DNA from: Nemophila menziesii
Lineage: Eukaryota; Streptophyta; Magnoliopsida; Boraginales; Hydrophyllaceae
NCBI GenBank assembly: GCA_029959085.1
Contig: JARWIR010000031.1
Location: forward strand, 6,200,001 to 6,264,000
Direction: 5' to 3'
DNA: 64,000 bases
Shown: positions 61,706 to 64,000 of the stretch, piece by piece
Numbering within the stretch: position 1 is the first letter of the stretch
How the letters are laid out: every line of letters begins with the position of its first letter
Program-made: the position numbers and the translations under genes
Notes under the pieces: generated by a model
What the model was told of the DNA's origin: nothing
The model's input: the letters and a program-made list of their open reading frames with translations, nothing else
Databases searched by the model: none

Positions 61706-62739
61706 AGTGTTCCAAACTATGTTTGCAAAATGATTAACTGTAGGGCTGCTACGGTCTATTTGCAAATAGTGATTTTATTAGATACATTGATGCAAGTGTT
61801 ACCCAAACTGATTTCATAAATAGGTAAATGACACAATTTGTCCCTTTATTTTACAAACTACTCAATTATACCCACGTCTTTAAAAAGTTTTTAAATGTAC
61901 TTCTTTATTACACAACAATTGTAAATTTACCTTTTTTTTATTAATTTTCCATGGTGAATGTCATGCTTGCACATCTGTTGGTTTTGAGAATAATTTTTTA
62001 TAATAAAAGATATGTTTCAAATTCATGCCCAGTATATTACAAAAATACCATTTCGACCACCAACGCTATACTCAGTATCTTCACCATTTATTTAGTCTTA
62101 CAATCAAAAATATTTGTTTCTGGCATAGTCACCCTCTCTAAGATAAAAATAACTGCAAGAAAGATACCATTTTTCCATCACCATTTCCGCCCCACCACCA
62201 ATTTCACCTTCACTTCCCTATCACCGTCACCACCATCTTCATTCTACATCTATTTATTGAGACTAACGAGGATAATGGGGCGTGTTTACTTATTCCCACG
62301 CCTAAACACGGAGAATTTGAAGGAGTAAAATGCACCCTCCTGTGTTATGCAAAACATGATGATACTTAAGGGTGGATCTAGGAATCTTCTTAAAAATTTG
62401 GAAGATTTAAAATCTGAGATAGGTTAACCTCATACACTTATCTTAGATATTTTTGGGTAATTTCATATTCATTTATGTGAGAATTAGTCGTATATAGACT
62501 TTTATTTTCTAAGTTCGACCATCATGATACCAATAGATGTGCAATGAAATGTGGGTTATAGTCACTGTGAATAATACCTCTTTCCACTCTAGCCCTTTTA
62601 TATCATTGTTAAATCTTTTGTTTAATGAAAGTTCAATTTCTAAAGACACACAAAAATCAACATTGCTATTAAGTGTAAAGCAACAAGCAATAAAAATACT
62701 TTTTAAAAGGTTCGGTTTTCACTACCTCGTTCGTAAAGA
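61706..62739. other. 3' flank and AT-rich stretch without gene
   Basis: No motif-bearing ORF. The open frame 61951-62328 is low in coding character. Confidence 0.5.
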
Positions 62740-63357
62740 CTAAGTCACATTTGAGTTACTTACCCTTGACTTTACATGCCGTGATAACACATTTATCATA
62801 TGAGATAAAAAAAATAAACAAAAATAAACATATATAATAATTGTAGTGATAAGAAAAATTAGACAAGTCATTATAGCTTGAATCATGTGAGTAATAATGT
62901 AAAATCCTCCTCCGAAAATCATTATCACAAGAATACCAAATATGGGGTACTTAAAAAACATATATTATAGCTGAAAAACAACATATAAAACTCCAATACT
63001 TAGAACCTACAGTAAATGCATAAAATTTGTATCTTCTCATATTTTCCCTAAACTCTTCAATAAATGGTTCTTTTGGACCTACCTAACACCAATGTCTGTG
63101 TTTATGAAACTCGTCAGAAACATCGCAACGCCTACAGATACACTTTCGAATAAAAAACACTTAAAAGCTCGTAATTCTGTGAAAATCCTTGACTTTTTTC
63201 TTTTAGTTTGGAGGACTGACTTTGATTTTTTAAAAAGAATCCTCAATACTTTCCTACCCAATCCATATATAACAATCTCCATACCATTAGATATACTTCT
63301 ACCACATAACAACTCAAATAAATATAAATAAACTAAAAAAGAAAAAGAAAAATTCAT
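62740..63357 (-). CDS. Two hypothetical - strand ORFs with hydrophobic segments
   Basis: 63079-63357 (92 codons) starts with a hydrophobic leader and is Lys/Arg-rich in the middle. 62740-62961 (73 codons) contains two strong membrane-like segments (IFGILVIMIFGGGFYIITH, and an Ile/Tyr/Phe-rich one). They could be exons of one small membrane protein, but I recognise neither, and hydrophobic ORFs arise easily from AT-rich DNA. Weak call. Confidence 0.2.
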
Positions 63358-63479
63358 ATGTAGTGAATCTTTGAGTTGTAAGTTAGTTTAGATGACTAGG
63401 TGAATGGATGCATTGAAATAAGATAAGAAGAGGAAGAGATATTATTTGGGGAAGATGAGAGATTTACCTAGAGTAAAGA

Positions 63480-64000
63480 TAGAACAATAAATCATCATCG
63501 GTGAACCGAATGAGCCGAAACCAAAGTTCAAGGTACCTACTCCACCAAAAACAACTACGGTAAGAATCAAATTACCAGCCGCACTAGAAAGAAGATACCA
63601 CAAATACTATTAGCTAAGGTTCCTCCTCGAATAATCAAGATGTACCAAACAAAAAGAAGAAAAATGATTTCGAAGTACTACTTGAGGATAGCTAGTGCAT
63701 GTTCATTTGGTTGATATAGAGACAAGAAATACAAGATCATTGATAAACAAGTAATGATGGAAACCAAGCTAGACCACATCCTCTACTTGCTTGGGAAAGG
63801 ACCAGAGCGACATGTTGATCGCAACTTGGATGGGACATTCAAATGTCGAGTAATATTTATGGAACTCTCTCCTAAAATACTTTATTTGTTAGTGTATATT
63901 AGTTAAATTTTATCTTTTTTTTCAAGTCTTTTTGAGTTATGGTGACACGACTCAATTTTGAGTCGGTGGTGGGGATTCATTCTTTTCTTTCCCGTTTTTT
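63480..64000 (+). mobile_element. Start of another Athila-like fragment (runs off the window)
   Basis: 63935-63985 (GACACGACTCAATTTTGAGT, then GGGGATTCATT) matches the conserved block at 21720-21765 in B and the reverse complement at about 10510-10570 in C, so this is the post-ORF non-coding region of an Athila-like element in + orientation. 63480-63900 may be decayed extra-ORF sequence (GPERHVD-type phrase), uncertain. Confidence 0.55.

Noticed and set aside
63092..63331. 79-codon + strand ORF
   Set aside because: Overlaps the antiparallel ORF 63079-63357; neither has recognised similarity.

Overview
The window looks like repeat-dense nuclear DNA of a flowering plant, probably a eudicot. 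It has Athila-type Ty3/gypsy LTR elements, a Ty1/copia element, an L1-type LINE, a Helitron and a CACTA (En/Spm) transposon. The only host coding sequence I can defend is a broken LRK10L/WAK-type receptor kinase and the last exons of one unidentified spliced gene. The background is AT-rich with AT-rich plant-type introns. I cannot name the species. LAYOUT: 1-25130 is a nested stack of Athila-like elements. The 3' end of element A (1-2587) and a complete element B (3185-24667, + strand, target duplication ATAGC) both sit in an older LTR remnant D. A younger element C (7616-20445, - strand, target duplication GGTAT, two 1562-bp LTRs with about 13 differences by eye) lies inside B. 25300-28760 is a decayed L1-type LINE. 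28792-33189 is a roughly 4.4-kb non-autonomous Helitron between A and T, carrying a degenerate telomere-like array with a higher-order period. 33259-41640 is the receptor kinase on the - strand, split inside its kinase domain by a copia element (33632-40000, target duplication AGCTA). 44510-50010 holds decayed gypsy gag, a truncated LTR and copia pol remnants. 51579-58238 is a CACTA element with 3-bp target duplication GAG. It keeps a five-exon, apparently intact TNPA-like gene but only the C-terminal part of the TNP2-like transposase. 60462-61705 is the 3' part of an unidentified gene, and 63480-64000 begins another Athila-like fragment. HOW THE PARTS WORK TOGETHER: C has almost everything for Athila-type retrotransposition (gag, protease, RT, RNase H, integrase, an extra 438-codon ORF, PBS, PPT), but its gag-pol frame has two stop codons. 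B kept gag, protease and the integrase tail and lost the RT to integrase core, so it could only have moved in trans. The CACTA element keeps its DNA-binding-type gene and terminal motif arrays but lost the catalytic half of its transposase. MOST INTERESTING: (1) the 3' regions of both B and C carry pairs of short palindromes of different sequence but nearly constant 21-23 bp spacing; (2) a duplicated AGGT-containing exon segment in the CACTA transposase gene looks like a newly made intron; (3) PPT-like motifs recur at module boundaries of the Athila elements; (4) the telomere-like higher-order array sits inside the Helitron.
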